Assembly (NCBI GenBank): GCA_002435715.1 | Contig: DISD01000054.1 | Span: 24,371 to 80,375 of the forward strand | Reading direction: 5' to 3' | DNA length: 56,005 nt | From: Rhodospirillaceae bacterium UBA6219 | GTDB taxonomy: Bacteria > Pseudomonadota > Alphaproteobacteria > Rhodospirillales > Magnetospirillaceae | In this document: positions 9,701 to 17,340 of the stretch, piece after piece | How the letters are laid out: each line of letters starts with the position of its first letter | Position numbering within the stretch: the first letter of the stretch is position 1 | Position numbers and translations under genes: made by a program | Notes under the pieces: model-generated | Told to the model about the DNA's origin: nothing | Seen by the model: only the letters and a program-made list of their open reading frames with translations | Databases searched by the model: none

Positions 9701-9851
9701 GGAGACAGAAGCGCAGGCATCGCTGTTGCTGCATCACGGATGTGACGAAATCCAGGGCTACATGATCGGTCGCCCCATGCCGGTAGCGGATTTCGAAACC
9801 TTCGCGAGCAGCTATGACAGTCAGTCGGCGTCCAAGGGGGAAGAGGTATGA
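6762..9851 (+). CDS. REC-PAS-(degenerate HisKA)-PAS-PAS-GGDEF-EAL cyclic-di-GMP signalling protein
   Basis: 1029 residues. Order of domains: receiver (about 5-125; Asp in ILADLGLPDAAG, Lys in VVKS); PAS (about 145-240); a dimerisation-like HisKA helix where the usual SHELRTPLN reads SRDIRTPLN, so Arg278 replaces the phospho-acceptor His; PAS (about 340-450); PAS (about 465-590); GGDEF domain with signature AGDEF at 672-676; EAL domain with E800-A-L802, later motifs DLELTES, IDDFGTGYSS and AEGVETEAQ. The EAL catalytic set looks complete, so phosphodiesterase activity is likely. AGDEF may or may not make cyclic-di-GMP. The protein is cytoplasmic, with no membrane segment. It overlaps the following DivK-like gene by 4 bp. 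Confidence 0.93.
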   Translation: MNSGGPSRKLLVIEDNPGDQRLIEIKLAEAMAGWKADCRGSLADGVALVQSNGYDCILADLGLPDAAGLTSVLRLKQVAPDIALVVLTGLDDERVAQDAIRAGAQDYVVKSLAGLDMLPRVIRHAIERQQSRTALELSHQTAQALLDASHDMAMLLDEDGHFITVNTQAAEAFGKRSDELEGIDAFSLMPPCLAELRRTFFDKALQSGRTVQSEDNDGPRWFTHRFLAVGTEGQARRCAIFSRDITGERVAAANLEAAKEEAELANRSKTEFMGRMSRDIRTPLNDVIGFAEMISTEMLGPLNPGGYREYAETILNSGSQILKMLDRITDVSMLESALLKDQSSYRDLVELSPDLICVCVDGAIERINAAGLGLLRAPAASACEGKPFLDFIHPDYRGLFDMGIEALYEEDHPVPVKVVTFAGRVRDVEINAVPLKREGHTAALLVGRDTTEVTAAMRAVAAREHRIRAIMDTVLDGIVTIDEDGLIVSANLSVERIFGYPLSELIGANVAMLMPEPDAGRHDGYLKSYMAGQGGNLIGKGREVMARRKDGSLFPVHLSVSELRLDKRRLFTGTIRDLTENKQLAQRVAYLANHDSLTDLPNRTLLCERLGQTIAAARGTGQHVAVMTIDLAGFTMVNDSLGHDIGNGVLRETARRLAQWVAVHNGTAARLAGDEFAVVLPGLRDLAGVTAGVEQVLEMLNRPMAVSGADLALPVDIGVSVFPRDGDEPLDLLRNAEMALHQVKKREDQRLGFFDTAMSYAVSERLTLERSLKEALKAGQFELFYQPQVRLSDYRLVGCEALIRWRHPELGTIAPDKFIPVAEETGLIVPLGRWVLEQACRQLKVWQGTPLGELRMGVNISGRQFREADLAGTVAEIIHTSGIRANLLDLELTESMLMADGESTLRVLHQLNDLGVQLSIDDFGTGYSSLAYLKRFPVDTVKIDRAFVRDLDHDEDGRTIATAIISLAHSLNLKTIAEGVETEAQASLLLHHGCDEIQGYMIGRPMPVADFETFASSYDSQSASKGEEV

Positions 9852-10216
9852 GCGGCAAAGTTGTCATCGTAGAAGACAACCCCATGAACATGAAGCTGTT
9901 GGACCAGGCGCTGTCCATCGCCGGCTACACCACGTTGAAATCCCTGGATGGGGAAAACCTGGTGGATTTGGCCGCCGATGCCCAAGTGGTGCTGATGGAC
10001 ATCCAACTACCCAAGCGTTCGGGTGTCGATTTGCTGAAGGATTTGCGCCAGGACCCGCGCACCAACGCCGTCCCGGTGCTGGCGGTGACCGCCTTCGCCG
10101 ACCCGGAATCGGTCAACGGCTTCCTGTCCGAGGGCTTCAACCAGGTGATCACCAAGCCCATTTCGGTCCGCAAGCTGCTGGACGAAGTCGAACGCTATTG
10201 CGGCGGCCAAGCCTGA
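9848..10216 (+). CDS. divK: Single-domain response regulator, DivK-like
   Basis: 122 residues consisting only of a receiver domain: VVIVEDNPMN at the N-terminus (acidic pocket), phospho-acceptor Asp in VLMDIQLPKRSG, Thr in AVTAFA, and Lys in ITKPIS. The sequence resembles DivK, which modulates the CckA-ChpT-CtrA relay in alphaproteobacteria. Its ATG overlaps the stop of the GGDEF-EAL gene (ATGA), so the pair is translationally coupled and probably acts in one pathway. It could alternatively be a dedicated phosphate sink or partner for that large REC-containing protein. Confidence 0.8.
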   Translation: MSGKVVIVEDNPMNMKLLDQALSIAGYTTLKSLDGENLVDLAADAQVVLMDIQLPKRSGVDLLKDLRQDPRTNAVPVLAVTAFADPESVNGFLSEGFNQVITKPISVRKLLDEVERYCGGQA

Positions 10217-10258
10217 GACCCGTCCCCAGTCACTGAACAATCGGTCACGCCGGCTTGG

Positions 10259-10278
10259 GTTCCCGCTTTCGCGGGAAC
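10259..10278. repeat. REP-like palindrome
   Basis: GTTCCCGC-TTTC-GCGGGAAC is a perfect 8-bp stem with a 4-base loop, lying between two convergent genes. This sequence type recurs in many proteobacterial genomes as a REP/MITE-like intergenic palindrome. It may also end transcription from either side. Confidence 0.6.
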
Positions 10279-10297
10279 GCCGAACGCAACACTTGCC

Positions 10298-11311
10298 CTA
10301 CCAGCGCAACACCCCGCCCAACGGCTTTTTCTTCGCCGTTTCGAAGCCGCGCTTGGTCACCAGCACCCATTCGTTGACCTGCATGAAACGCGGGGCCAGG
10401 AACTGGTAAAGGTCGCGGATGCGGTTGGTGTTCTCGTCCGAGCGCACGGTGAAAAGCTGCTTCCAGATGGGGATGTAATCTTCCCACGGCAATTGCCGGC
10501 GATGGACCTCGTCGCGCACCGAGCGGATGTATTCGATCTGATTGTCGATGTTCTTCAACATGGCCAGGATTTCGCCGGTCTGGGCGTCCACCTGTTCGAA
10601 GAAGTCGCGGAACACCTTGAGCGCCCGCTGCGACAGACGCGCCACCTGGTCGGTGGTTTCGATCATCGATCGGTCGGCGGAATAGATGCGGCGCAAGGCC
10701 TGGACCTTTTCGTCGATCTTGCAGATTTCGGCGAAGACGTCGCGTTCACATTCGATATAGGCCAGTTCCTTGGCCAGGGTCTCGATGTATTGCACCACGT
10801 CTTCGCGACGCTCGCGCCCCAGCCCCAGGGCCTCGGCGGCTTCGGCGAAGGCCAGTTGGATGTTCTTCTTGACCTGCGGGTCCTCGGCCACCTGGGCCAG
10901 TTCCTCGGCCGAGGTGAAAATATGTTCGTTGCCGGTCAACCAGGTCACCAACTGCATGGTCAGGCGTTGGCGGGCGATGCGGCGATGACGCTCGGTCGGG
11001 TCCCACGACGCTTCGCGGGTGGTGACTTCCTTGGGCAACGGCTCGCCCGGGCGCAGGCCACGGACGAATTTCAGGCCTTCCGCGACCTTGTCCAGCATGA
11101 CGAAATCGTGGGATTCGGGCTTCAGCATGAATTCACGCTTGATGCCCTCGAACCCCAGGATCGCTTCATTGGTCGCCAGCTTCAGCACGGCGACCGGCTC
11201 GCCGGTATCGGTCATGCGGAAGTACAAATCGTCGAACGAACTGAAGAATTTGTGCTCGAAACTGACGATCGTGTCGTCAACCGCCTTGCCGCTTTTGACC
11301 TCTTCCGCCAT
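10298..11311 (-). CDS. Conserved-looking cytoplasmic protein of unknown function
   Basis: 337 residues, charged and mostly helical, with no signal peptide or membrane span. It has a beta-rich start (DTIVSFEHKFFSSFDDLYFRM) and long amphipathic helices in the second half (EILAMLKNIDNQIEYIRSV, then WKQLFTVRSDENTNRIRDL) that could form coiled coils. I recognise no catalytic motif. It is a single gene on the minus strand between the DivK-like gene and ubiV, separated from both. The ATG is at 11309-11311. Function unknown. Confidence 0.7.
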   Translation of the reverse strand: MAEEVKSGKAVDDTIVSFEHKFFSSFDDLYFRMTDTGEPVAVLKLATNEAILGFEGIKREFMLKPESHDFVMLDKVAEGLKFVRGLRPGEPLPKEVTTREASWDPTERHRRIARQRLTMQLVTWLTGNEHIFTSAEELAQVAEDPQVKKNIQLAFAEAAEALGLGRERREDVVQYIETLAKELAYIECERDVFAEICKIDEKVQALRRIYSADRSMIETTDQVARLSQRALKVFRDFFEQVDAQTGEILAMLKNIDNQIEYIRSVRDEVHRRQLPWEDYIPIWKQLFTVRSDENTNRIRDLYQFLAPRFMQVNEWVLVTKRGFETAKKKPLGGVLRW

Positions 11312-11403
11312 GCCCGTACCCCAAACTAGCCCTTAAAGGCGCTTGCGCGCGACTTTCCCCGGCAGAATTATGCCGGGGGAACCGGGCGCGGACAAGAGGG
11401 GGA

Positions 11404-12324
11404 TCAGAGGACGGCGTCGATGGTCGCATGTCCCTCGCGGCCATGGAAATACCCATTGGCGAACTCGGCCTTGGGGCACAGTTCGGACAGGCGAACCGCC
11501 GCGTCCTGGGCATCGACCAGACCATTGGCCACCGCCCGGAACAGCCCGGCCACCGCCACCATGTCCACATTGTGCGGCCACAGGCGGAAGCGGTTGACCC
11601 CCAAGTCGCGCAAGGCCGCCAACTCGGCCAGCAGGTCCAGGTAGTGGTACGACATGGTCTGGGTACCGTTGACCGCCAGGAACGCTTCGTCGTCCAGGGT
11701 GTCCACGTCCATGCCGTCGGGGTCGTCGGCACAGACATACTGGCAGCCGTCCTTGGCCAAATTGCGCGACCGGGCATGATAGCAGCGCGCCGAGATGGCC
11801 AGCGGCAGACGGCCGAAACATTGCACTTCCATCTCGATCCCGGTGGTCTTGGCCAAGGTGCCGATGACCGGGCCGGGCAATTCGGCCGGCAAACAGGCGC
11901 GCACCGCCCCCAGGTCACGCAGATAGGCCAAGGTGCCTTCGTTGTAGATGTTCAAGAGCGGCCCGGCGACGAACGGACGTCCCGCCATCATCGACGCCAC
12001 CGACACGTCGTTGGCTTCCACCAGCATGCCGTCCAGTTGGGTCAGTTCGCGGGCCTGGACGGCCTCGCGCTCGCTCATGATCAGCGCCAGGGACGAAGCC
12101 ACCACTTCCTTGCCGGCAGCTTGCAGACGTTCCACCACTTCCGGCACGAAGGGGGCGAAGAACGGAATGCGCTTGGAACACACCACCTCGCCCACACAGA
12201 CGCTGTCCACGTCGGCTTCGTCGGCCATGCGGAAATAGAAATCGCGCAGCTTCTCGGGGCGCCAGTTGAACAGAACCGGCCCCAGGGTCAGGCGCACAGG
12301 CGAAAGCGGGTCGTGTTGGGTCAT
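11404..12324 (-). CDS. ubiV: O2-independent ubiquinone hydroxylation protein UbiV (U32 family)
   Basis: 306 residues of the U32 peptidase-like family. UbiV forms a complex with UbiU that hydroxylates the ubiquinone ring without O2, using prephenate as oxygen donor in E. coli. Each subunit holds a 4Fe-4S cluster. The four expected cysteines are here: one in VCVGEVVCSKR, then a C-x12-C-x3-C set (CYHARS...DGCQYVC) matching the spacing of E. coli UbiV. The start is the ATG at 12322-12324, which overlaps the ubiU stop by 4 bp. It is the last gene of ubiT-ubiU-ubiV. Confidence 0.93.
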   Translation of the reverse strand: MTQHDPLSPVRLTLGPVLFNWRPEKLRDFYFRMADEADVDSVCVGEVVCSKRIPFFAPFVPEVVERLQAAGKEVVASSLALIMSEREAVQARELTQLDGMLVEANDVSVASMMAGRPFVAGPLLNIYNEGTLAYLRDLGAVRACLPAELPGPVIGTLAKTTGIEMEVQCFGRLPLAISARCYHARSRNLAKDGCQYVCADDPDGMDVDTLDDEAFLAVNGTQTMSYHYLDLLAELAALRDLGVNRFRLWPHNVDMVAVAGLFRAVANGLVDAQDAAVRLSELCPKAEFANGYFHGREGHATIDAVL

Positions 12325-13310
12325 CGCCAAGCCTTTTCATAGGCGCCGGTGGTCTGCCGGCCGCCTTCGGTGATGCTGTCCAGGTTGATGTCGGGCAACG
12401 GGCGCCCTTCCAGCACCGCGTCGACGCCCTGGCGGAAGGCCTGGACCACGGCGGCCACATAAGCGCGGCCGCGCTGCCGGCCTTCGATCTTGAAGGCGGC
12501 GACGCCGGCTTTGATCAGATCGGGCAGCATGGCCAGGGTGTTGAGCGAGGTCGGTTCCTCGAACAGATAGCTGGTCTTGCCATTGGCATTGAAACGGCCC
12601 TTGCACAGGGTCGGATAGCCCGCCGGTTCGTTCAGCCCGAATTGGTTGATGGTGAACCCGGCCAATTGCGAGGTGATGCCGCCCCCGGCTTCCACATAGC
12701 GCACATGGCTGGCCGGCGAACACACGCCGTTCATGTTGGGCGACTGGCCGGTGGCATAGGACGACAGGGCGCAACGGCCCTCGGCCATGACGCACAAACC
12801 GCCGAAGACGAAGACTTCGGTTTCCACCGGCGCCACCGCCTGGTTGATGGCGGCGATTTCCGGCACCGTCAGCACGCGCGGCAGAACCACCCGCTTGACC
12901 CCGAAACGTTCGGCGTAAAAGCCGATGGCCTGGGGGTTGGACGCCGCCGCCTGCACCGACAGGTGCAGCCGCAGATCGGGATGGGTGCGCGCCGCATAAT
13001 CGATCAGACCGATATCGGCCAGGATCACCGCATCGGCGCCCAGCCGGGCCGAATCGTCCACCGCCGATTGCCACATTTGCGGGTGACCCGCGCGCGGGAA
13101 GGTGTTGATGGCCACCAACACCTTGGCACCCCGGGCATGGGCATAGGCGATGCCTTCCTCCAGTTCCTTACGACTGAAGTTCAGGCCGGGAAAGTTGCGT
13201 GCGTTGGTTTCGTCGCGAAAGCCCACATAGACGCAATCGGCACCGGCGTCGACGGCGCTTTTCAGCGCCGCCGGGGTGCCGGCGGGGCAAATCAGTTCGG
13301 GACGGATCAT
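12321..13310 (-). CDS. ubiU: O2-independent ubiquinone hydroxylation protein UbiU (U32 family)
   Basis: 329 residues, U32 family, partner of UbiV. The N-terminus PELICPAGTPAALKSAVDAG is typical of the family. Cluster-binding cysteines are visible as GGLCVMAEGRC (C-x6-C), NGVCSPASH and YPTLCKGRF, the pattern seen in E. coli UbiU. The C-terminal FKIEGRQRGRAYV is the usual U32 signature. The ATG (13308-13310) overlaps the ubiT stop and the gene end overlaps ubiV, so all three are translationally coupled. This permits ubiquinone synthesis under anoxia or microoxia, useful for a denitrifying, microaerophilic cell. Confidence 0.94.
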   Translation of the reverse strand: MIRPELICPAGTPAALKSAVDAGADCVYVGFRDETNARNFPGLNFSRKELEEGIAYAHARGAKVLVAINTFPRAGHPQMWQSAVDDSARLGADAVILADIGLIDYAARTHPDLRLHLSVQAAASNPQAIGFYAERFGVKRVVLPRVLTVPEIAAINQAVAPVETEVFVFGGLCVMAEGRCALSSYATGQSPNMNGVCSPASHVRYVEAGGGITSQLAGFTINQFGLNEPAGYPTLCKGRFNANGKTSYLFEEPTSLNTLAMLPDLIKAGVAAFKIEGRQRGRAYVAAVVQAFRQGVDAVLEGRPLPDINLDSITEGGRQTTGAYEKAWR

Positions 13311-13990
13311 GCCGGACCCCCACGCCGCGAGGCTTTGCGCAGGGCCTTGATCTCGGCTTCCAGCTCGGCCAACCGGGCATCGCGTGACGCCGCCCCCTGA
13401 AGCGCCGGGGCGATGAAGGATTGACGCACCGTTTCCACGGAACCGCGCAACGACGACACCAGATCCAGCACCGCGCCGGCGGCGCGGCGCGCCGGTTGCG
13501 CCAACGGCCCCAAGGCAGCGGTCAGATCGGCCACCAGATCGATGCCGGCACCGTCGATGGCGTTGCGCAAGGCCACCACCACTTCGGTGTCGCCTTCCAC
13601 CACCAACTGGCGGGAAAAGAACAGGGCGTCGCCGTCCATGCGCCCCTCGGCCAGGGCGATCAGGGTTTCCAGCGGCCCGCGGATGGTGGCGTGGACTTCG
13701 TCGGCATCGACGAAGCGCCGCACCGTCAGACGCGGTTGCACCGGATCGGGTTCCAGGATCAGGGCGAAGGGCAGGTCGATGGGATCGATGCACACACTTC
13801 TTTCGCCATAAGCTTCGAGACGTTCCAGGATATCCGGATGCTGGCTGCGCACCACTTTCAGCATGTGGTCGAACACCGGCTGCAGCAACGCCGGACGCAC
13901 CGGACGCAACGCAAGACCCAGCAACAAAACCGGCGAAAACGGCGGGATCATGGGCTTCGCCTGCCCGGCCCGGTGTGGCCCTTCCATCAT
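13307..13990 (-). CDS. ubiT: SCP2-domain ubiquinone biosynthesis accessory factor UbiT
   Basis: 227 residues with a central SCP2 lipid-binding domain (about 55-140, including LPFALILEP, DADEVHATIRG and GDALFFSRQLVVEGDTE). UbiT is thought to present hydrophobic quinone precursors to the enzymes in O2-independent ubiquinone synthesis, in place of UbiJ. The C-terminus ends in a charged helix (LAELEAEIKALRKASRR), also seen in UbiJ/UbiT-type proteins. It is first in the ubiTUV operon; an AAGGA Shine-Dalgarno sequence lies about 9 bases before the ATG at 13990. Another ATG at 13951 is possible. Confidence 0.88.
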   Translation of the reverse strand: MMEGPHRAGQAKPMIPPFSPVLLLGLALRPVRPALLQPVFDHMLKVVRSQHPDILERLEAYGERSVCIDPIDLPFALILEPDPVQPRLTVRRFVDADEVHATIRGPLETLIALAEGRMDGDALFFSRQLVVEGDTEVVVALRNAIDGAGIDLVADLTAALGPLAQPARRAAGAVLDLVSSLRGSVETVRQSFIAPALQGAASRDARLAELEAEIKALRKASRRGGPA

Positions 13991-14048
13991 CGTTCTTCAT
14001 CCTTCGAAGGAGGGGGCTGATTGTCGGCAACGGTCATAGACCCGCGCG

Positions 14049-14062
14049 TTGATGACCGTCAA
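14049..14062. promoter_or_regulatory. FNR-type box in front of ubiTUV
   Basis: TTGAT-GACC-GTCAA differs by one base from the FNR consensus TTGAT-N4-ATCAA. Its centre is about 65 bp before the ubiT start, so a -41.5 class II promoter would leave a leader of roughly 24 bases. It also lies 103 bp before the divergent receiver/CNB gene. Confidence 0.6.
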
Positions 14063-14164
14063 GCCGCAGCCACATCAGGTGGACGCCCCTTGGAACGAAA
14101 CTTGTTTACGGCTAGAAAGGGCGATCCGCTCCATTTCGGCCCATCGGGCACAAGGACAAAATCT

Positions 14165-15142
14165 ATGATCGTCGACATCGACCTCAGCACCGTGATCGTG
14201 CTGATCATCGATGACAGCCGTTACGCCCGCTCGTTCATCAAGTCGGCGCTGCATTCCTTTGGCGCGCGTCAGGTGGTCGAAGCCTCGGACGGCCCCGAAG
14301 GCATCCAGATCATGCACGACCGCAAGATCGATCTGGTGCTGGCCGATTACGACATGCAGCCCATGGACGGCATCGCCTTTACCCGGCTGGTGCGGGCGGG
14401 TGAAGTGCCGCAATGCCGCGACATTCCCATTATCATGGTGTCGGGCGCCGCCGACATGGACACGGTGATGCTGGCGCGCAATTCCGGCATCAACGAATTC
14501 CTGGCCAAGCCGGTTTCGGCGGAATCCCTGTTCCGTCGCGTCCGCAACGTTTTGCTGAACCCGCGCCCCTTCGTCGAGGCCGGCCCCTTCGTCGGCCCCT
14601 GCCGCCGCACCATGGACCGCCCGCCGCCGGACGGCCACAACCGCCGCACGGCGGCACCGTTGCCCAAACCCAAGCCGCTGATCGACATCCCGCCGGGGAT
14701 CGCCCAGCCCATGGTGCGCAAGGCCATGGCCCAGGGGGCGCAAGCCGCCAAGACCGGGGGTGAACGCTCGTCGCGCCGCCGCTTCAAGGCCGGCGAGACC
14801 ATCTTTTTGGACGGCGACGTGGGCGACGAGGCCTACGTCATCGAATCCGGACGCGTCGCCATCTACAAGATGGTGATGGATGCCAAGGTGGTTCTGGGCG
14901 AAGTGCAGGAAAGCGGCGTGTTCGGGGAAATGGCGCTGATCGACGACGAACCGCGCATGGCCTCGGCCGAAGCGTCGGAAGACACCGTCTGCCTGGTGCT
15001 GCCCAAGGCGGCGCTGAAATCCCAGCTGAACCGCACCCCCGACCTGGTGATCCTGGTGCTGGAAACCCTGTTGCACGACATCCGCAAAATGGGCCGCGAA
15101 CTGGTCGAAGCCCGCGCCCGCCTGAAGGCGAAAAAGGGTTAG
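14165..15142 (+). CDS. Receiver domain fused to cyclic-nucleotide-binding domain
   Basis: 325 residues. The receiver (about 10-135) has the acidic pair in IIDDSRYARS, phospho-acceptor Asp in LVLADYDMQPMDG, Ser in MVSGAAD and Lys in FLAKPVS. A Pro/Arg-rich linker (about 145-205) leads to a CRP-type cyclic-nucleotide-binding domain (about 215-310; FKAGETIFLDGDVGDEAYV, then GVFGEMALIDDEPR). No helix-turn-helix follows, so the output is probably protein-protein. The ATG at 14165 has AAGGA 8 bases upstream. An in-frame TTG at 14021 has a strong AAGGAGG 7 bases upstream and would add 48 residues, but it would leave only 30 bp between divergent starts. Confidence 0.85.
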   Translation: MIVDIDLSTVIVLIIDDSRYARSFIKSALHSFGARQVVEASDGPEGIQIMHDRKIDLVLADYDMQPMDGIAFTRLVRAGEVPQCRDIPIIMVSGAADMDTVMLARNSGINEFLAKPVSAESLFRRVRNVLLNPRPFVEAGPFVGPCRRTMDRPPPDGHNRRTAAPLPKPKPLIDIPPGIAQPMVRKAMAQGAQAAKTGGERSSRRRFKAGETIFLDGDVGDEAYVIESGRVAIYKMVMDAKVVLGEVQESGVFGEMALIDDEPRMASAEASEDTVCLVLPKAALKSQLNRTPDLVILVLETLLHDIRKMGRELVEARARLKAKKG

Positions 15143-15163
15143 TGAAGCGGGCCGAAGGCTAGC

Positions 15164-15272
15164 CCCATTAAGCCCGCGCGGCGTTGAGCGGGCCCGGCAC
15201 GGGCCAGCCCTCGGCCCATTAAGCCCGCGCGGCGTTGAGCGGGCCCGGCACGGGCCGGCCCTCGGCCCATTA
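15164..15272. repeat. Tandem 51-bp repeat, two copies plus a stub
   Basis: Two copies (15164-15214 and 15215-15265) differ at one base and are followed by the first bases of a third. Each carries an inverted repeat GCCCGC...GCGGGC around GCGGCGTTGA and a second short one, CCCGGCACGGG. It fills the gap between two convergent genes and could act as a terminator or REP-type element. Confidence 0.8.
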
Positions 15273-15275
15273 AAC

Positions 15276-17216
15276 TTAGCCCCCGGCCTGACGGATGGCG
15301 GCCAAAATGTCGTCGGCGCTCAGCAATTCCGGCAAAGCGATGCCGTGCGGCGCCTTGGGGCCGTAAACGGCGTTGAACGGAATGCCGTAGCGGCCGAACG
15401 ACGCCAGATAACGGGCGATGCCGTCATCGGGATTGGTCCAATCCGCCCGCAGGGGCAAGACCGAACCATTCTTCAGCAGTGCCGCCACCGGGTCGCGGTC
15501 GACCACCGCCGCCTTGTTGACCTTGCAGGTGATGCACCAATCGGCGGTCACGTCCACGAACACCACCTTGCCGGCCGCCACCTGGGCGTCCAAAACACCT
15601 TGGTCGAACTTTTCCCAGGCGATGGCTCCCTGGGACGGCGCGCTTTCCGCCGCCCCCAACCAGCCCAATTGGGTCCCCAGGATCATTCCCAGCCACACAG
15701 CGGTCCCGGCCAGGGCCAGACCCATGACCTGACGCACCCGGACCATCCAGGAACCGGGCTTGGGCAGGGCCTGCGCCGCCTTGGGCCAGGCCGCCACCAG
15801 CAGATAAGGAACCGCCATGCCCAGGCCCAGGGCGGTGAAGATGGCGGCGATCTCACCGGGTCCACGGGCCAGGGCGAAACCGATGGCGGTGCCCAGGAAC
15901 GGCGCCGAACACGGCGTCGCCAACAACGTGGCGAAAGCCCCGGACAGGAAATGGCCCAAAAGCGTGTGATGGGCGATGCCGCCGCCGGCATTCATCAGCG
16001 CCGAGGGCAACCTGATTTCAAAAGCCCCCCACAAATTCAACGCGAAGCCCAGCAACAGGGCGACCATCGCCGCCAGGAACCAGGGCTGTTGGAACTGGAT
16101 GCCCCAACCGACGGCGGCACCCGCCGATTTCACCGCGATGGCCAGAACCGCCAAGGCCAGGAACGAGGTGACGATGCCGGAGGCTGAGGCCAGAAAGGCG
16201 GCGCGGATGTGCCGCAGTTCGGCGCCGCCATGGCCCAGGGCGCCCAGCACCTTGATGGACAGGACCGGCAACACGCAGGGCATCAGGTTCAGGATCAAGC
16301 CCCCCAACAGGGCGATGCCCAGCATGGCCCAGATCGGGCTGCCGGCTTCGTCCAGCACCGGGGCGGCAGCGTTGCCGGCCACCGGGGTGACGACTTTTTC
16401 CAAGCTCCGTTCGCCGTCCACCACGGTGATGGTCAGCGGACCATCCAGCAAGGGCCGGGTCAGGGTACCAGGAACCACCTTGGCATCCAGCACGATGGTG
16501 CTGCCATCGGCGGATTTGGTCAGCTTGGGGGCGTCGAAATTGGCGACTTCCGCCGGTTCCACGAACAGATCGGCATGTTGAAAGGGCGATTGCGCCGAAA
16601 CCGTCACCCGTAACCTTGAGTCGTCACCCTGCCCCACCGCTTCCACCGATTCGACGTTCAGACCATGAAGGTCGCCCGGACCGGGCACCAGGGCGTCGAA
16701 GCGGCTGATCAAATGGGCCAATTCGGTGGGCTGCGCCGGCCCGGCCGGCAGGGTCAACGCCAGCGCCGCCTGCATGGGCACGCAAATCTGCGAACAGGCC
16801 AGATAATCCACTTCAGCCTTCAGGCTGACCGCCTTGTGGGGGGTGGGCAAGCTCACGTCGACCGGCAACACCACTTCGCCGGAATAGCCGTGGTTTTGCA
16901 GTCCGGCCAGTACGAAGCGCTTGGGCGCCGGCCAGAACAGGGTCGCCTGGCCGAAATTCTTCGAGCCCTTCCAGTCGACCTTGGGCGCATAGCCGGCGTC
17001 GCCGGGAGTGCGCCAGTAAATCTTCCAGCCCGGCAGCAACTGGAAATGCAGCCCCAGATGAAGGCTGGCCGCCTTGCCGGTGGCATTGGTGGCGGAAACC
17101 AGACGGACCTTGCCGGCCTCGTTCTCGACCCAGGGCGACGCCCCCGCATCGGCGGCATGCGCCTGGGCGGACACCAACAACATCCCCAACAGGGCCATCA
17201 ACAGACGCTTCATCAT
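15276..17216 (-). CDS. Protein-disulfide reductase, DsbD/ScsB family
   Basis: 646 residues, inner membrane. An N-terminal signal (MKRLLMALLGMLLVSAQAHA) leads to a periplasmic DsbC/D-like domain with a redox-type CSQIC, then about eight membrane segments with the DsbD core (NLMPCVLPVLSIKVL; TPCSAPFLGTAIGFAL), and a C-terminal thioredoxin domain with WCITC. The family passes electrons from cytoplasmic thioredoxin to periplasmic substrates, for disulfide repair, cytochrome c maturation or copper tolerance. The large N-terminal domain resembles ScsB more than E. coli DsbD. Start chosen at the ATG at 17216 (next ATG 17213) because AAGGA lies just upstream. Confidence 0.9.
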   Translation of the reverse strand: MMKRLLMALLGMLLVSAQAHAADAGASPWVENEAGKVRLVSATNATGKAASLHLGLHFQLLPGWKIYWRTPGDAGYAPKVDWKGSKNFGQATLFWPAPKRFVLAGLQNHGYSGEVVLPVDVSLPTPHKAVSLKAEVDYLACSQICVPMQAALALTLPAGPAQPTELAHLISRFDALVPGPGDLHGLNVESVEAVGQGDDSRLRVTVSAQSPFQHADLFVEPAEVANFDAPKLTKSADGSTIVLDAKVVPGTLTRPLLDGPLTITVVDGERSLEKVVTPVAGNAAAPVLDEAGSPIWAMLGIALLGGLILNLMPCVLPVLSIKVLGALGHGGAELRHIRAAFLASASGIVTSFLALAVLAIAVKSAGAAVGWGIQFQQPWFLAAMVALLLGFALNLWGAFEIRLPSALMNAGGGIAHHTLLGHFLSGAFATLLATPCSAPFLGTAIGFALARGPGEIAAIFTALGLGMAVPYLLVAAWPKAAQALPKPGSWMVRVRQVMGLALAGTAVWLGMILGTQLGWLGAAESAPSQGAIAWEKFDQGVLDAQVAAGKVVFVDVTADWCITCKVNKAAVVDRDPVAALLKNGSVLPLRADWTNPDDGIARYLASFGRYGIPFNAVYGPKAPHGIALPELLSADDILAAIRQAGG

Positions 17217-17340
17217 CTTTTCCTTGCCCACGATCCGGGGCAGCCAAGCAAACAGCGGGACGGGTTGTCAACTTAACACCGGGTCATGGTGATCGCGAGC
17301 GGGGTTGCGCCAAACCCGGTTCCGGCCTATCTGTGGAAGC

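Noticed and set aside
14021..14164. N-terminal extension of the receiver/CNB protein from a TTG start
   Set aside because: A strong AAGGAGG precedes it, but it would place coding across the FNR-type box and leave 30 bp between divergent starts. Kept as an alternative in the feature note.
15164..15272. CRISPR array
   Set aside because: The repeats are directly adjacent with no spacers, only two copies, and there are no cas genes.
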